Shown here: positions 50,074-58,259 of the stretch, one piece after another
Position numbering within the stretch: the first letter of the stretch is position 1
Layout: each line of letters begins with the position of its first letter
Made by a program: the position numbers and the translations under genes
NCBI RefSeq assembly: GCF_004078635.1
Contig: NZ_RZNB01000002.1
Coordinates: 62,001-126,000 of the forward strand
Direction: 5' to 3'
Length of the DNA stretch: 64,000 nucleotides
Source: Labedella phragmitis
Lineage (GTDB): Bacteria > Actinomycetota > Actinomycetes > Actinomycetales > Microbacteriaceae
Notes under the pieces: generated by a model
Told to the model about the DNA's origin: nothing
The model's input: only the letters and a program-made list of their open reading frames with translations
The model's database searches: none

Positions 50074-51501
50074 GGGGCCGTCGATGGCGGGGAGGCGCAG
50101 GGTGAGGCGGGCGCCCCCGAGAGGCGAGGCGTCGGCCGCCACGGTGCCGCCGGACACCGCGACGATGTGCGCGACGATCGCGAGCCCCAGCCCGCTGCCT
50201 CCGGCATCGCGACTGCGCGCCTCGTCGAGCCGGACGAAGCGCTCGAAGACGCGCGACCGGTCGGCCTGCGGGATGCCCGAACCGTCGTCGTCCACGTGCA
50301 CGACGGCCGTGCCGGCCTCGACCCGCAGCGAGAGCGCGATGCGCGACGTCGCGTGCCGGACGGCGTTGTCGACGATGTTGCGGACGGCACGCGCGAGGAG
50401 GGCAGGGTCCCCGGACACGCGAGCACCCTCGATGCCCGTCGTGTCGACGGCGACGTGCCCGGACGCGCGCACGCGTCGTGCCTCGGCGATGAGGACGTCG
50501 TCGAGGTCGACGGCCTCGACGCGTTCGCCGCGACCCCGCTCGTCGAGCCGGGTCAGCAGGAGCAGGGACTCGACGATGTCCTGCATACGGGCGCCCTCGG
50601 CGCGCACGGTGGCCGCGAGCTCGGCCGTCGGCACCCTGTCTGGGTGCGCTTCCGCGACCTCGGAGAACTGACGCAGCACAGCGAGCGGGGAGCGCAGCTC
50701 GTGCGAGGCGTCTGACACGAACCGTCGTTGCGACCGCTGGGACGAGTCGAGGCGCTCGAGCATGGCGTTCATCGTGCGCGCGAGGGCCTCGATCTCGTCG
50801 TGGGTCGCGGGCTCGGGGACGCGCTCGGACAGGTCGGACGCGCTGATCCCGTCGACGCGGCGGCGGATCGCGTCGACGGGCCGCAAGGCGCGCCCGACGA
50901 CCACGGACGTCACGAGTGCGACGAACGCGACGAGCACGGGAACCGCGATGACGAGGAGGAGGGAGGCGACCGAGACCGCGTCGTCCGCCTCCTCGAGACC
51001 CGATGCGACGACGAGCGTCGCGTCGTCGACGTGACCCGTATCCGCGCCGTCCACGTCGTCATCGTCATCATCGTCGTCCCCTCGCGTCGACCCGCCCCGG
51101 TCCTCAACGGACACCCCGTCCTCCGCGACCGCTACGAAGCGGGCTCCGTCGATCGAGACGACGGTCGCATCACCGCCGGGTTCGACGGTCGCGAGCGCCG
51201 CGGAGGCACGGGCGTCTCGGCAGGCGTCGGAGCCGTCGAGGACGGACCCCGTCGTCGACAGGAGGCAGACGACCCGATCGTCGTCGTCCTCCGACAGGTC
51301 GACGCTCGTGCCGTCCTCGAGGAGCTGGGCGTACTGCGCGAGGTCCTGCTGAGCGGCCCCGCCGACGCTGTCGACGACGGATCGGGTGAGCAGCGCGATG
51401 AAGGCGATGGACCCGATCACGAGGGCCACGGCGACGACGGCGGCCGCGGCGATCGTCGCACGCGCGCGGACGGAGGAGAGCACGAGGCGCACGCTCGTCA
51501 C
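50071..51501 (-). CDS. HAMP-domain sensor histidine kinase with acidic sensor loop
   Basis: 476 residues. Two membrane helices (about 16-38 and 177-203) enclose a 140-residue extracytoplasmic domain that contains EDDDDR and an uninterrupted run of eight Asp (142-149). Then come HAMP, the phospho-acceptor His267 in SDASHELRSPLAVL, NIVDNAVRHA, DDDGSGIPQADRSRVFERF and GSGLGLAIV. It phosphorylates the response regulator whose gene overlaps as GTGA. The acidic loop could bind divalent cations; that is inference. Confidence 0.93.
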   Translation of the reverse strand: MTSVRLVLSSVRARATIAAAAVVAVALVIGSIAFIALLTRSVVDSVGGAAQQDLAQYAQLLEDGTSVDLSEDDDDRVVCLLSTTGSVLDGSDACRDARASAALATVEPGGDATVVSIDGARFVAVAEDGVSVEDRGGSTRGDDDDDDDDVDGADTGHVDDATLVVASGLEEADDAVSVASLLLVIAVPVLVAFVALVTSVVVGRALRPVDAIRRRVDGISASDLSERVPEPATHDEIEALARTMNAMLERLDSSQRSQRRFVSDASHELRSPLAVLRQFSEVAEAHPDRVPTAELAATVRAEGARMQDIVESLLLLTRLDERGRGERVEAVDLDDVLIAEARRVRASGHVAVDTTGIEGARVSGDPALLARAVRNIVDNAVRHATSRIALSLRVEAGTAVVHVDDDGSGIPQADRSRVFERFVRLDEARSRDAGGSGLGLAIVAHIVAVSGGTVAADASPLGGARLTLRLPAIDGP

Positions 51502-52175
51502 CCGCCCTGCGCGTCGAGCCGGTAGCCCGCGCCACGCACCGTCTCGATCGCCTCCCGACCGAACGGGCGGTCGACCTTGTTGCGGAGGTGCCGGACGTAG
51601 ACCTCGACGATGTTGGGGTCGCCCTCGAAGTCGTCGTCCCACACATTGCCGAGGACGTCGCGCTTCGTCACGACCTCCCCGCGGCGGCGGAGGAGAAACT
51701 CGAGCACCGCGAACTCGCGACTCGTGAGGTCGATCTCGATCGCCCCTCGTCGCACCCGCCGCGACGCCGGGTCGAGGCTCAGGTCGCCAGCCTCGAGAAC
51801 CGTCGGGCGGTCGCGCGCCCCGCGGCGCACGAGCGCACGGATGCGCGCGACGAGGACGGCGAAGGAGAACGGCTTCGTGAGGTAGTCGTCGGCTCCCGTG
51901 TCGAGGGCCTCGATCTGGTCCCAGTCGCCGTCCTTCGCCGTCAGCATGATGACGGGGGTCCAGTCCTCCTCCTCGCGGAGGGTCTGGCACACACGGTAAC
52001 CCGACATGCCCGGCATCATGATGTCGAGCACGATGACGTCGTAGGAGTTCTCGCGAGCGAACCAGAGCCCGTCGACGCCGTTGTCCGCGGTGTCGACGGC
52101 GAAGCCCTCGGCCTCGAGACCGAGCCTGACGCCCTCGGCGAGCCGTCGTTCATCGTCCACGACGAGTACGCGCAC
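51498..52175 (-). CDS. OmpR/PhoP family response regulator
   Basis: 225 residues. Receiver domain with acidic pocket VVDDERR, phospho-acceptor Asp51 in VLDIMMPGMSG, and Lys101 in YLTKPFSF. The C-terminal winged helix reads LTSREFAVLEFLLRRRGEVV, VEVYVRHLRNKVDRPF and TVRGAGYRL. GGGAGG precedes the GTG at 52175. It is first in an operon with the kinase. The CTGAAGCGCGG direct repeat upstream is its probable binding site. Confidence 0.95.
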   Translation of the reverse strand: MRVLVVDDERRLAEGVRLGLEAEGFAVDTADNGVDGLWFARENSYDVIVLDIMMPGMSGYRVCQTLREEEDWTPVIMLTAKDGDWDQIEALDTGADDYLTKPFSFAVLVARIRALVRRGARDRPTVLEAGDLSLDPASRRVRRGAIEIDLTSREFAVLEFLLRRRGEVVTKRDVLGNVWDDDFEGDPNIVEVYVRHLRNKVDRPFGREAIETVRGAGYRLDAQGG

Positions 52176-52220
52176 GCGAGCCTCCCTTTCCGTCGGTCGT
52201 CCCATCATCGCGGACCCGCA

Positions 52221-52242
52221 CTGAAGCGCGGCTGAAGCGCGG
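52221..52242 (-). promoter_or_regulatory. 11-bp direct repeat before the response regulator
   Basis: Two perfect CTGAAGCGCGG units (52221-52231 and 52232-52242), i.e. TTCAG-N6-TTCAG on the coding strand, lie next to a GATGAT -10 candidate (about 52205-52210). The arrangement is that of an OmpR-family autoregulatory site and it shares TTCAG with the PepSY/CDF intergenic region. Confidence 0.6.
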
Positions 52243-52288
52243 CGGAGGCGTGCGCGGCCGGAGGGCGGGCCGGAGGGCGGGGCGGTGG

Positions 52289-53206
52289 TCAGGCGGGTCG
52301 GGCGCCCGCGGCGCGCAAGCGGGCGATGCGCGCGCGAGCGGCGTCCTCCGAGGTCGACGAGCTGCCGAGCACCCGCGCGACGAGCCACAACACGACGCGT
52401 GTCGCGGTCACGACGGGCAGCGGCGAGCGCCGGAGACCCAGGAGCCGGCGGTACTCGCGCGGGAGCGACGCGACAGCGCCCGCGAAGAGGATGTGGTACG
52501 CGGGCATCATCGACGGCCGGAGCGGCGGACGGCGGATGAAACTCACGGCCTCGGTGACGCGCTCGTCCGTCTTCATGACGGGGCGGAACGCTCGGAGCCC
52601 GTCGCGGAGCTCCCGTTCCGATCTCGGCGGGTCGACGACGCCGACCAGTTCGCCGGCCGTCGCCCACTCGCGGACGTAGGCGTCGGCACCGCCCGGGATG
52701 CGGCCGCCCCAGAGCTCGTGGCACGACAGGAACGCGTCGGTGAAGACGATGTGCACCCAGGAGAGCAGTTCGGGATCGCCGGCGGAGTAGGGGCGCTCGG
52801 TCCCCGCGGCATCGACGTACGTTCCGGCGACGCGGGAGTGGAAGCGCCCGACGCGGGCCGACTCCCGTCTGGCGACGGCTGTGTCGGCGAACGTCACGGT
52901 CACGAGCCACTGGATCGTGCCCGAGAGTCGCCCGAGCGGATCCTCGCGGTACCGCGACCAATCGTGGACGCCCGCCATGGCTCCCGGGTGGAGGGTCTGG
53001 ACGAGCAGGGCGCGGATACCGGCGACGAGCGTCGGGATGCCGCCGTGCACGGCCCAGCTCGCGGAACCCGGACCGAAGTAGCCCTCGTCGTCCCCCTCCG
53101 CGATCGCGTCGACCCAGTGCGGCCGACCGTCGCCGTCGCCCGAGAACGTGGTGAGGAGGTGCGATCTCCAGGACGCGGCGATGCGCGACAATCGAGCGGA
53201 GATCAT
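52289..53206 (-). CDS. MpaB/latex-clearing-protein family oxygenase (DUF2236)
   Basis: 305 residues. VQTLHPGAMAGVHDWSRYRE, RLSGTIQWLVTVTFADTAVA, RVGRFHSRVAGTYVDAAGTE and LLSWVHIVFTDAFLSCHELW follow the DUF2236 pattern, whose members bind b-type haem through conserved His residues. Substrates vary (polyisoprenoid cleavage, fungal mycophenolate side chain). A TATGGT box lies six bases before the ATG at 53206. It is monocistronic. Confidence 0.88.
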   Translation of the reverse strand: MISARLSRIAASWRSHLLTTFSGDGDGRPHWVDAIAEGDDEGYFGPGSASWAVHGGIPTLVAGIRALLVQTLHPGAMAGVHDWSRYREDPLGRLSGTIQWLVTVTFADTAVARRESARVGRFHSRVAGTYVDAAGTERPYSAGDPELLSWVHIVFTDAFLSCHELWGGRIPGGADAYVREWATAGELVGVVDPPRSERELRDGLRAFRPVMKTDERVTEAVSFIRRPPLRPSMMPAYHILFAGAVASLPREYRRLLGLRRSPLPVVTATRVVLWLVARVLGSSSTSEDAARARIARLRAAGARPA

Positions 53207-53212
53207 GCTCGA

Positions 53213-53218
53213 ACCATA
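53213..53218 (-). promoter_or_regulatory. -10 box TATGGT of the MpaB-like gene (leaderless)
   Basis: On the minus strand TATGGT, six bases, then ATG at 53206. Confidence 0.55.
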
Positions 53219-53257
53219 CGTCGACCGGCTGAGAATCCGCGCCGCCCGACGACGACG

Positions 53258-53283
53258 CCGTCCCGCCCGAGCGGGCGGAACGG
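53258..53283 (-). terminator. hairpin after the DUF2795 gene
   Basis: CCGCCC and GGGCGG pair around GAGC, extended by flanking CCG/CGG, 30 bases after the DUF2795 stop. Confidence 0.5.
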
Positions 53284-53312
53284 CGGCGGTGTCGCGACGA
53301 GGCGGGCCGGGG

Positions 53313-53507
53313 TCAGCCGGCGTCCGAGACGGCGCTGCTGACGGCCGTCGGCGCGTCGTACTCCTGGTCGGGGATCGACCGGAGCGCCTCGAGGACGTCG
53401 TCGTCGGCCCCCGAGCTCTCCGCGGCCGACACGATGTCGTCCTTCGATGCGGGGTAGTCGATGCCGCCGAGGTACTTCTGCACCTGGATGGGGTTGGGAG
53501 CGGTCAT
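53313..53507 (-). CDS. DUF2795 family protein
   Basis: 64 residues: NPIQVQKYLGGIDYPASKDD, IVSAAESSGADDDVLEALRS and a short tail. DUF2795 proteins are small helical proteins common in actinobacteria, of unknown function and often stress-induced. AAAGGA lies eight bases before the ATG. A terminator separates it from the ThDP enzyme gene upstream. Confidence 0.85.
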   Translation of the reverse strand: MTAPNPIQVQKYLGGIDYPASKDDIVSAAESSGADDDVLEALRSIPDQEYDAPTAVSSAVSDAG

Positions 53508-53537
53508 TGTCGTCCTTTCTCTCGTTCTTCCAGTGGT

Positions 53538-53576
53538 CCGCCGCGTGGACTCCCGGGCGGGGAGCCCACACGGCGG
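53538..53576 (-). terminator. hairpin after the ThDP enzyme gene
   Basis: CCGCCG (53538-53543) and CGGCGG (53571-53576) flank an inner GTGG/CCAC and CTCCC/GGGAG pairing, immediately after the stop at 53580 in the direction of transcription. Confidence 0.6.
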
Positions 53577-53579
53577 GGC

Positions 53580-55436
53580 TCAGGTGCCGAGCTCGATCCC
53601 GGCATAGGTTTCGAGGAGGCGGAGGGCGCGCTCCGCGTGCTCCCCGCCGGCCGCGCGCTCGGCCTCGAGCGATCGGCGCATCCCCTCGAGCTTCTCGCCC
53701 GCTTGAGACAGCGGAGGGATGAGGGGAACGGCCGGATCGGTCCGGATGTCGAGGACGTACGGACGGTCCGCCGCGAAGGCGCGCTCCCATGCTCCGTCGA
53801 GGGCTTCCGGCGTCGAGACGCACTCGCCGCCGAGACCCAGCAGGTTCGCGACATCGGCGAACGGCACGGAGGGGAGCGCCTGACTCGCTCGGAATCGGGG
53901 TTCTCCCTCCATCTCGCGCTGCTCCCAGCTCACCTCGGCGAGGTCGTGATTGTCGAACACCGCGATCACGAAGCGCGGGTCCGACCAGGTCGGCCAGCGG
54001 GAGGCGATCGTCGCGAGTTCCGTCAGTCCCGTCATCTGCATCCCGCCGTCGCCCGCGAGGACGACGATCGGGCGCTCGGGCGTGAGCAGTTTGGCGGCAA
54101 GCCCGTAGGGCACACCGCATCCCATGCTCGCGAGGGTCCCCGAAAGGTGCGCGTCCACGCCGCGCGGAAGATGCAACTGGCGGGCGTACCAGTAGACGGG
54201 GCTCCCCACGTCGATGGCGACGAGGGCGTCGGCGGGCAACCGCTCGTCGAGGGCGCGGACGACGGCCTCCGGGTTGACGGGGTCTGCGGGCACGGCTGCA
54301 CGTTCCGCACTCACTCGTCGCCCGTTCTCGACGTGCTCCCGCACCGTCGTGGTCCACGGACGGATCCTCTCGCCGACCCGATCGATGAGGGCCTGCAGGG
54401 TCTCGGCGGCGTCGCCGACGAGGCCGACCTCGACGGGGTAGCGGTCGCCGATCACGCGGGCGTCGGTGTCGATCTGGATCGCGCGGGCCTGACCGGGGGC
54501 GGGGTAGAACTCCGTCCACGGGTCGTGGGAGCCGACGATGACGAGAGTGTCGCACTCGGTGAGCACGTGACCGCTCGCCACGGTCCCGAGGTGACCCATC
54601 GTGCCGGCCACGAGCTCGTGGTGCTCGTCGACGAACGGTTTCCCGAGGAGGCTCGTCGTGACGCCGGCGCCGAGCCGTTCCGCGAGAGCGGTGACATCGT
54701 CGCGTGCGCCTGACGCTCCGCGTCCGACGAGGAAGGCGATCCGCTCGCCCGCGTCGAGGATCGCGGCGGCAGCATCGAGCTCCGACGCCTCCGGCCGGGG
54801 CCTCGACGGCGTGAACCGCGGTGAGGTGACGATGACGCCGTGCTCGTGCGGCAACTGCGGCGCGGGGGAGGATTGCACGTCGTGAGGCACGATGACGACG
54901 GCGGGCGACCGGGTCGCGAGCGCGGACCGGAAGGCGCGATCGATCACCATCGGAACCTGATCGGGCGACGAGACGAGCGAGAGGAACTGGGCGGCGACGT
55001 CGGAGAAGAGGACCTGGAGGTCGACCTCTTGCATGTAACCGGACCCGAGCACGCTCGAGTGCTGCTGTCCGATGATGGCGACGACGGGGACGTGGTCGAG
55101 CTTGGCGTCGTAGAGGCCGTTCAGCAGATGGATCGCGCCGGGTCCCTGCGTCGAGAGCATGACGCCGACGCCTCCGCCGTACTTCGCGTGGCCGGTCGCC
55201 ATGAACGCCGCGTTCTCCTCATGGCGGGCCTGGACGAACTCGATCGTTCCGGCGCGACGGATGGCGGCCAGCACGCCGTTGATGCCGTCGCCGCTGTACC
55301 CGAAGACGCGGTCGATGCCCCAGGCGCCGAGACGTTCGACCAGGGCGTCCGAGACGGTCGCGCCGGAGGAGTCGCGCGAGGCTCGGGGTCTCGGGTCCTC
55401 CTCGGGTTCTCCCGTCGAGGTGGCGTCGGAGGTCAC
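53580..55436 (-). CDS. thiamine-diphosphate enzyme, pyruvate-oxidase-like
   Basis: 618 residues with the three acetolactate-synthase/pyruvate-oxidase domains. The ThDP-activating Glu is in VQARHEENAAFMATGHAKY; the FAD/structural middle domain includes GSHDPWTEFYPAPGQARAIQ (in part). The diphosphate motif is LAGDGGMQMTGL with the Asn in VFDNHDLAEV. It probably decarboxylates pyruvate oxidatively (PoxB type) rather than forming acetolactate; the substrate is not proven. The GTG start overlaps the stop of the small acidic gene upstream. Confidence 0.88.
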   Translation of the reverse strand: MTSDATSTGEPEEDPRPRASRDSSGATVSDALVERLGAWGIDRVFGYSGDGINGVLAAIRRAGTIEFVQARHEENAAFMATGHAKYGGGVGVMLSTQGPGAIHLLNGLYDAKLDHVPVVAIIGQQHSSVLGSGYMQEVDLQVLFSDVAAQFLSLVSSPDQVPMVIDRAFRSALATRSPAVVIVPHDVQSSPAPQLPHEHGVIVTSPRFTPSRPRPEASELDAAAAILDAGERIAFLVGRGASGARDDVTALAERLGAGVTTSLLGKPFVDEHHELVAGTMGHLGTVASGHVLTECDTLVIVGSHDPWTEFYPAPGQARAIQIDTDARVIGDRYPVEVGLVGDAAETLQALIDRVGERIRPWTTTVREHVENGRRVSAERAAVPADPVNPEAVVRALDERLPADALVAIDVGSPVYWYARQLHLPRGVDAHLSGTLASMGCGVPYGLAAKLLTPERPIVVLAGDGGMQMTGLTELATIASRWPTWSDPRFVIAVFDNHDLAEVSWEQREMEGEPRFRASQALPSVPFADVANLLGLGGECVSTPEALDGAWERAFAADRPYVLDIRTDPAVPLIPPLSQAGEKLEGMRRSLEAERAAGGEHAERALRLLETYAGIELGT

Positions 55437-55708
55437 GGCATTCCGTTCGTCTCGGCCGCGGCGCTGTCCTGCGTCGCCGGCGCGGGGTCGGTCGGTTCGT
55501 CGTTGCCCGACACGGGGATGCGACCCTCGTCGGCCGTGCGCTCTCCCACGTCCTCAGCCCCGTCCCCGGCGGCGTCGATCTCGGTGTCCTCGCCGATATC
55601 GATCGCGTCCCCGCCCGGGTCGAGCGGGTTCCCGGCGCCGCCGCCCATCCCGAGCGACTCGACGACGGGGTCGCCCTCGAAGGGCAGTGGGGTGTTGGTG
55701 TCGGACAT
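55433..55708 (-). CDS. small acidic protein upstream of the ThDP enzyme
   Basis: 91 residues, acidic and Gly-rich (VVESLGMGGGAGNPLDPGGD, EDTEIDAAGDGAEDVGERTA), probably disordered. GGAGA precedes the ATG at 55708. It is coupled to the ThDP enzyme by a GTGA overlap. Function unknown; it belongs to the same class of short acidic proteins as those at 41341 and 45850. Confidence 0.7.
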   Translation of the reverse strand: MSDTNTPLPFEGDPVVESLGMGGGAGNPLDPGGDAIDIGEDTEIDAAGDGAEDVGERTADEGRIPVSGNDEPTDPAPATQDSAAAETNGMP

Positions 55709-55773
55709 GCTGTCTCCGTTCCGGTCGCGGACTGGTCCCGTGTCGGCCACGCTAGGCGCGGTTCCGGTCGAGG

Positions 55774-56718
55774 TCAGGGGCTTGACGGCGTCCGCCCGGG
55801 ACGCGCTCCGGCGTCCGTGAAGAGCGTTCTGGCGACGTCGACGCGGCGTTCGAGGATGGTCGTCGGCGCCTCGAGGTGCACGGCGCCGCTCGGGACGATG
55901 CCGGCTCCGCCGAAGCGCTCCATGACGCGCCACTGGGCGGCGACGTCCTCTCCAGAGTGTTCAGCCGGAAGTCCCGGCCAGAAGTCGAAACCCCCAGCGG
56001 CGATGAGTGCTGCACGGTCGTAGAGCACGCATGCGCCGACCCACGCCACCTTGTACGCCACCCACGCGTCGCGGTCGACGCCGAGAGTCGCGGCGATGTG
56101 CGCGAGGTTCGCGGCGTTGTGGAGCGGCCACCGGTCGTGCTCGGTGTTGCCGGGGCGCACGCTCTCCGGCAGCACGCGCCCGGGCCACGGTTCGAAGGTC
56201 GTCACCTCGTGCGGCCTCCGGTCGTCGAGGTACGAGAGTCCCTGCACCGCCGAGCCGACGAAACCGCACCGGAGCGACCGCAACGCGTCGAGCAGGCGGG
56301 AGAGGAGGCCGGGCTCCGTCCAGACGTCGTCGTCGAGGAACAGGACGGCGGGGGCCGAGGACCTCTCGAGCAGGAACTGGCGCTGCTCCGCGAGCCCGCG
56401 CCGTCGGGGACGATGCACGAGGTCGACGCGGTGCCCCTCCGCGCGGAGCACCCGGACCATCGCCTGGACGCTCGGCTCGTTCGCACTCGTGAACGTCTCC
56501 GACTGGTCGCTCACGATCACGTCGAAGGCCGGATCGTCCTGAGCGGCGAGACCCGCGAGCGTCACGGCGAGCTCGCTCGTCCGGCCGACTGTCGGGATGA
56601 GCACCTCGAGCTCCGGGGAGGGCGGCGGTTCTTGCGACGCCCAGTCGCCGGACCAGCGCCGGACGGGACGACGGGCCCGGTGGTCGAGCGGGTCACCTCG
56701 ATCCTCGACGCCCGTCAC
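55774..56718 (-). CDS. GT2 family glycosyltransferase
   Basis: 314 residues. GT-A fold: LEVLIPTVGRTSELAVTLAG, FDVIVSDQSETF, the metal-binding DxD in LFLDDDVWTEPGLL, WVGACVLYDRAALIAAGGFD, and HSGEDVAAQWRVMERFG with the acidic acceptor motif. The donor is unknown but may be a nucleotide-heptose made by the cluster. The GTG start overlaps the HldE stop as GTGA, so it is the third gene of the ALDH-HldE-GT2 operon. Confidence 0.88.
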   Translation of the reverse strand: MTGVEDRGDPLDHRARRPVRRWSGDWASQEPPPSPELEVLIPTVGRTSELAVTLAGLAAQDDPAFDVIVSDQSETFTSANEPSVQAMVRVLRAEGHRVDLVHRPRRRGLAEQRQFLLERSSAPAVLFLDDDVWTEPGLLSRLLDALRSLRCGFVGSAVQGLSYLDDRRPHEVTTFEPWPGRVLPESVRPGNTEHDRWPLHNAANLAHIAATLGVDRDAWVAYKVAWVGACVLYDRAALIAAGGFDFWPGLPAEHSGEDVAAQWRVMERFGGAGIVPSGAVHLEAPTTILERRVDVARTLFTDAGARPGRTPSSP

Positions 56719-58259
56719 GGCACCGGGTCCTCCCGGCGGGAGCGGATGCGCTCGACCATCGACGTGGTCGAGTGCGCGGAGACGTAGTCGACGATGCGCA
56801 CGTCTCCGCCGTACGCCCGAACGACGGTCGTCTCCTCGAGCATCTCGGGGCTGTAGTCGCCGCCCTTCACGTAGACGTCGGGTTCGAGCCGCTCGAGGAG
56901 GGGGATCGGGGTGTCGGTCTCGAAGACGGTCACGAGATCGACGCACTCGAGGGAGGCGAGCACGGCCGCGCGGTCGGCGGCCGGGTTGATGGGGCGTTCT
57001 GGTCCCTTCAACCGCCGGACCGATTCGTCGCTGTTGATCGCGACGACGAGGAGATCGCCGAGGGCCTTCGCCTGCCGGAGGTAACTCGTGTGCCCCCGGT
57101 GGAGGACGTCGAAGCACCCGTTCGTGAACACGACGCGGCGACCGTCGCGACGCTCGTCGGCGACGATCGCCGCGAGGTCCTCCGCGTCGACCGCGACCGG
57201 TCCGTCGAGGGAGACGCGCGCCTCGAGGTCGCTCGTCGAGCACACGGCGGTACCGAACCGTCCGACCACGACGTCGGCGGCGTGCTGCGCGATCGTCGTC
57301 GCGACGGGCATGGCGGCGCCGCACGCGACCGCGGCGGTGAGCGCGGCCGTGAAGGTGTCGCCGGCCCCCGACGCGAACTTCTCGGCGGCGGGGTGCGCGA
57401 GGGTCGCGAAGGGCTCCGAGTCGCGCCCGATGGCCACGGTGCCGTCCCGATCGAGCGTCACGACGACGGTGGTCGCAGCGGACAGGGTCAGGAGATCGTC
57501 GCTCGCTGCCACGAAGGATGCGATCCGGTCCGGACCGACTCCCGGCCAGGATCGGGCGTGCCGGAGGAGGAGGGCCGCCTCGGCCTCGTTCGGCGTGACG
57601 ATGTCGGGGGAGAGGGAACGCCAGCGCGCGAGATCGTGGGCGTCCACGACGGTCAGGAGACCCGGCCGCGCCGCCACGACCGACTCGAGGTGGCCGCCGA
57701 CCTCGCCGTGCAGCACGCCCGAGCCGTAGTCGCAGACGACGAGCGCCTGGGCGCCATCGACCGCAGCCTCGATCGCGTCGGCGAGCAGCCCTTCCTCCTC
57801 CGCCGAGGCCCGGCCGCGGTCGCCGTCGTCGACGCGCACGAGGACCTGATCGTCCGCCATGATGCGCGTCTTCGTGACGGTCGAGCCCCCCGGTCGACGG
57901 ATCACGCCGCTCACGTCGACGCCCGCCGCTGACAGGGTCGCGCACAACTGTCCGCCGGATTCGTCGTCGCCGACCGCGCCGACGAGCCGGACGCGAGCGC
58001 CGAGCGCGGCGAGGTTCATGGCCGTGTTCGCGGCGCCACCGGGCGCGTCCGTTCGGTCCACGAGGTCGACGACGGGGGCGGGAGCCTCCCTGCTGAGCCG
58101 AGCGCTCCCTCCGCGCCACCACCGATCGAGCAGGAGGTCGCCGACGACCAGGACGAGCGGGGCGCTCTCGCGGATGAGCGCCGGCAGCCGCTCGACAGTC
58201 GGCTCCTCGCTCGCGGGCCCGGCGGGCGTCGCTGCTGCACCGGAGCGCTCGTCGCTCAT
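56715..58259 (-). CDS. hldE: bifunctional heptose-7-P kinase / heptose-1-P adenylyltransferase (copy 1)
   Basis: 514 residues, slightly longer than E. coli HldE (477). Residues about 35-350 are a PfkB kinase: LSREAPAPVVDLVDRTDAPG, GGAANTAMNLAALGARVRL and catalytic ASGAGDTF. Residues about 375-505 are a cytidylyltransferase-like domain: FTNGCFDVLHRGH, INSDESVRRLKGPERPI and YVKGGDYSPEMLEET. It should convert heptose 7-phosphate to the 1,7-bisphosphate and, after GmhB, to ADP-heptose. It overlaps ALDH (ATGA) and GT2 (GTGA). Confidence 0.9.
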   Translation of the reverse strand: MSDERSGAAATPAGPASEEPTVERLPALIRESAPLVLVVGDLLLDRWWRGGSARLSREAPAPVVDLVDRTDAPGGAANTAMNLAALGARVRLVGAVGDDESGGQLCATLSAAGVDVSGVIRRPGGSTVTKTRIMADDQVLVRVDDGDRGRASAEEEGLLADAIEAAVDGAQALVVCDYGSGVLHGEVGGHLESVVAARPGLLTVVDAHDLARWRSLSPDIVTPNEAEAALLLRHARSWPGVGPDRIASFVAASDDLLTLSAATTVVVTLDRDGTVAIGRDSEPFATLAHPAAEKFASGAGDTFTAALTAAVACGAAMPVATTIAQHAADVVVGRFGTAVCSTSDLEARVSLDGPVAVDAEDLAAIVADERRDGRRVVFTNGCFDVLHRGHTSYLRQAKALGDLLVVAINSDESVRRLKGPERPINPAADRAAVLASLECVDLVTVFETDTPIPLLERLEPDVYVKGGDYSPEMLEETTVVRAYGGDVRIVDYVSAHSTTSMVERIRSRREDPVP

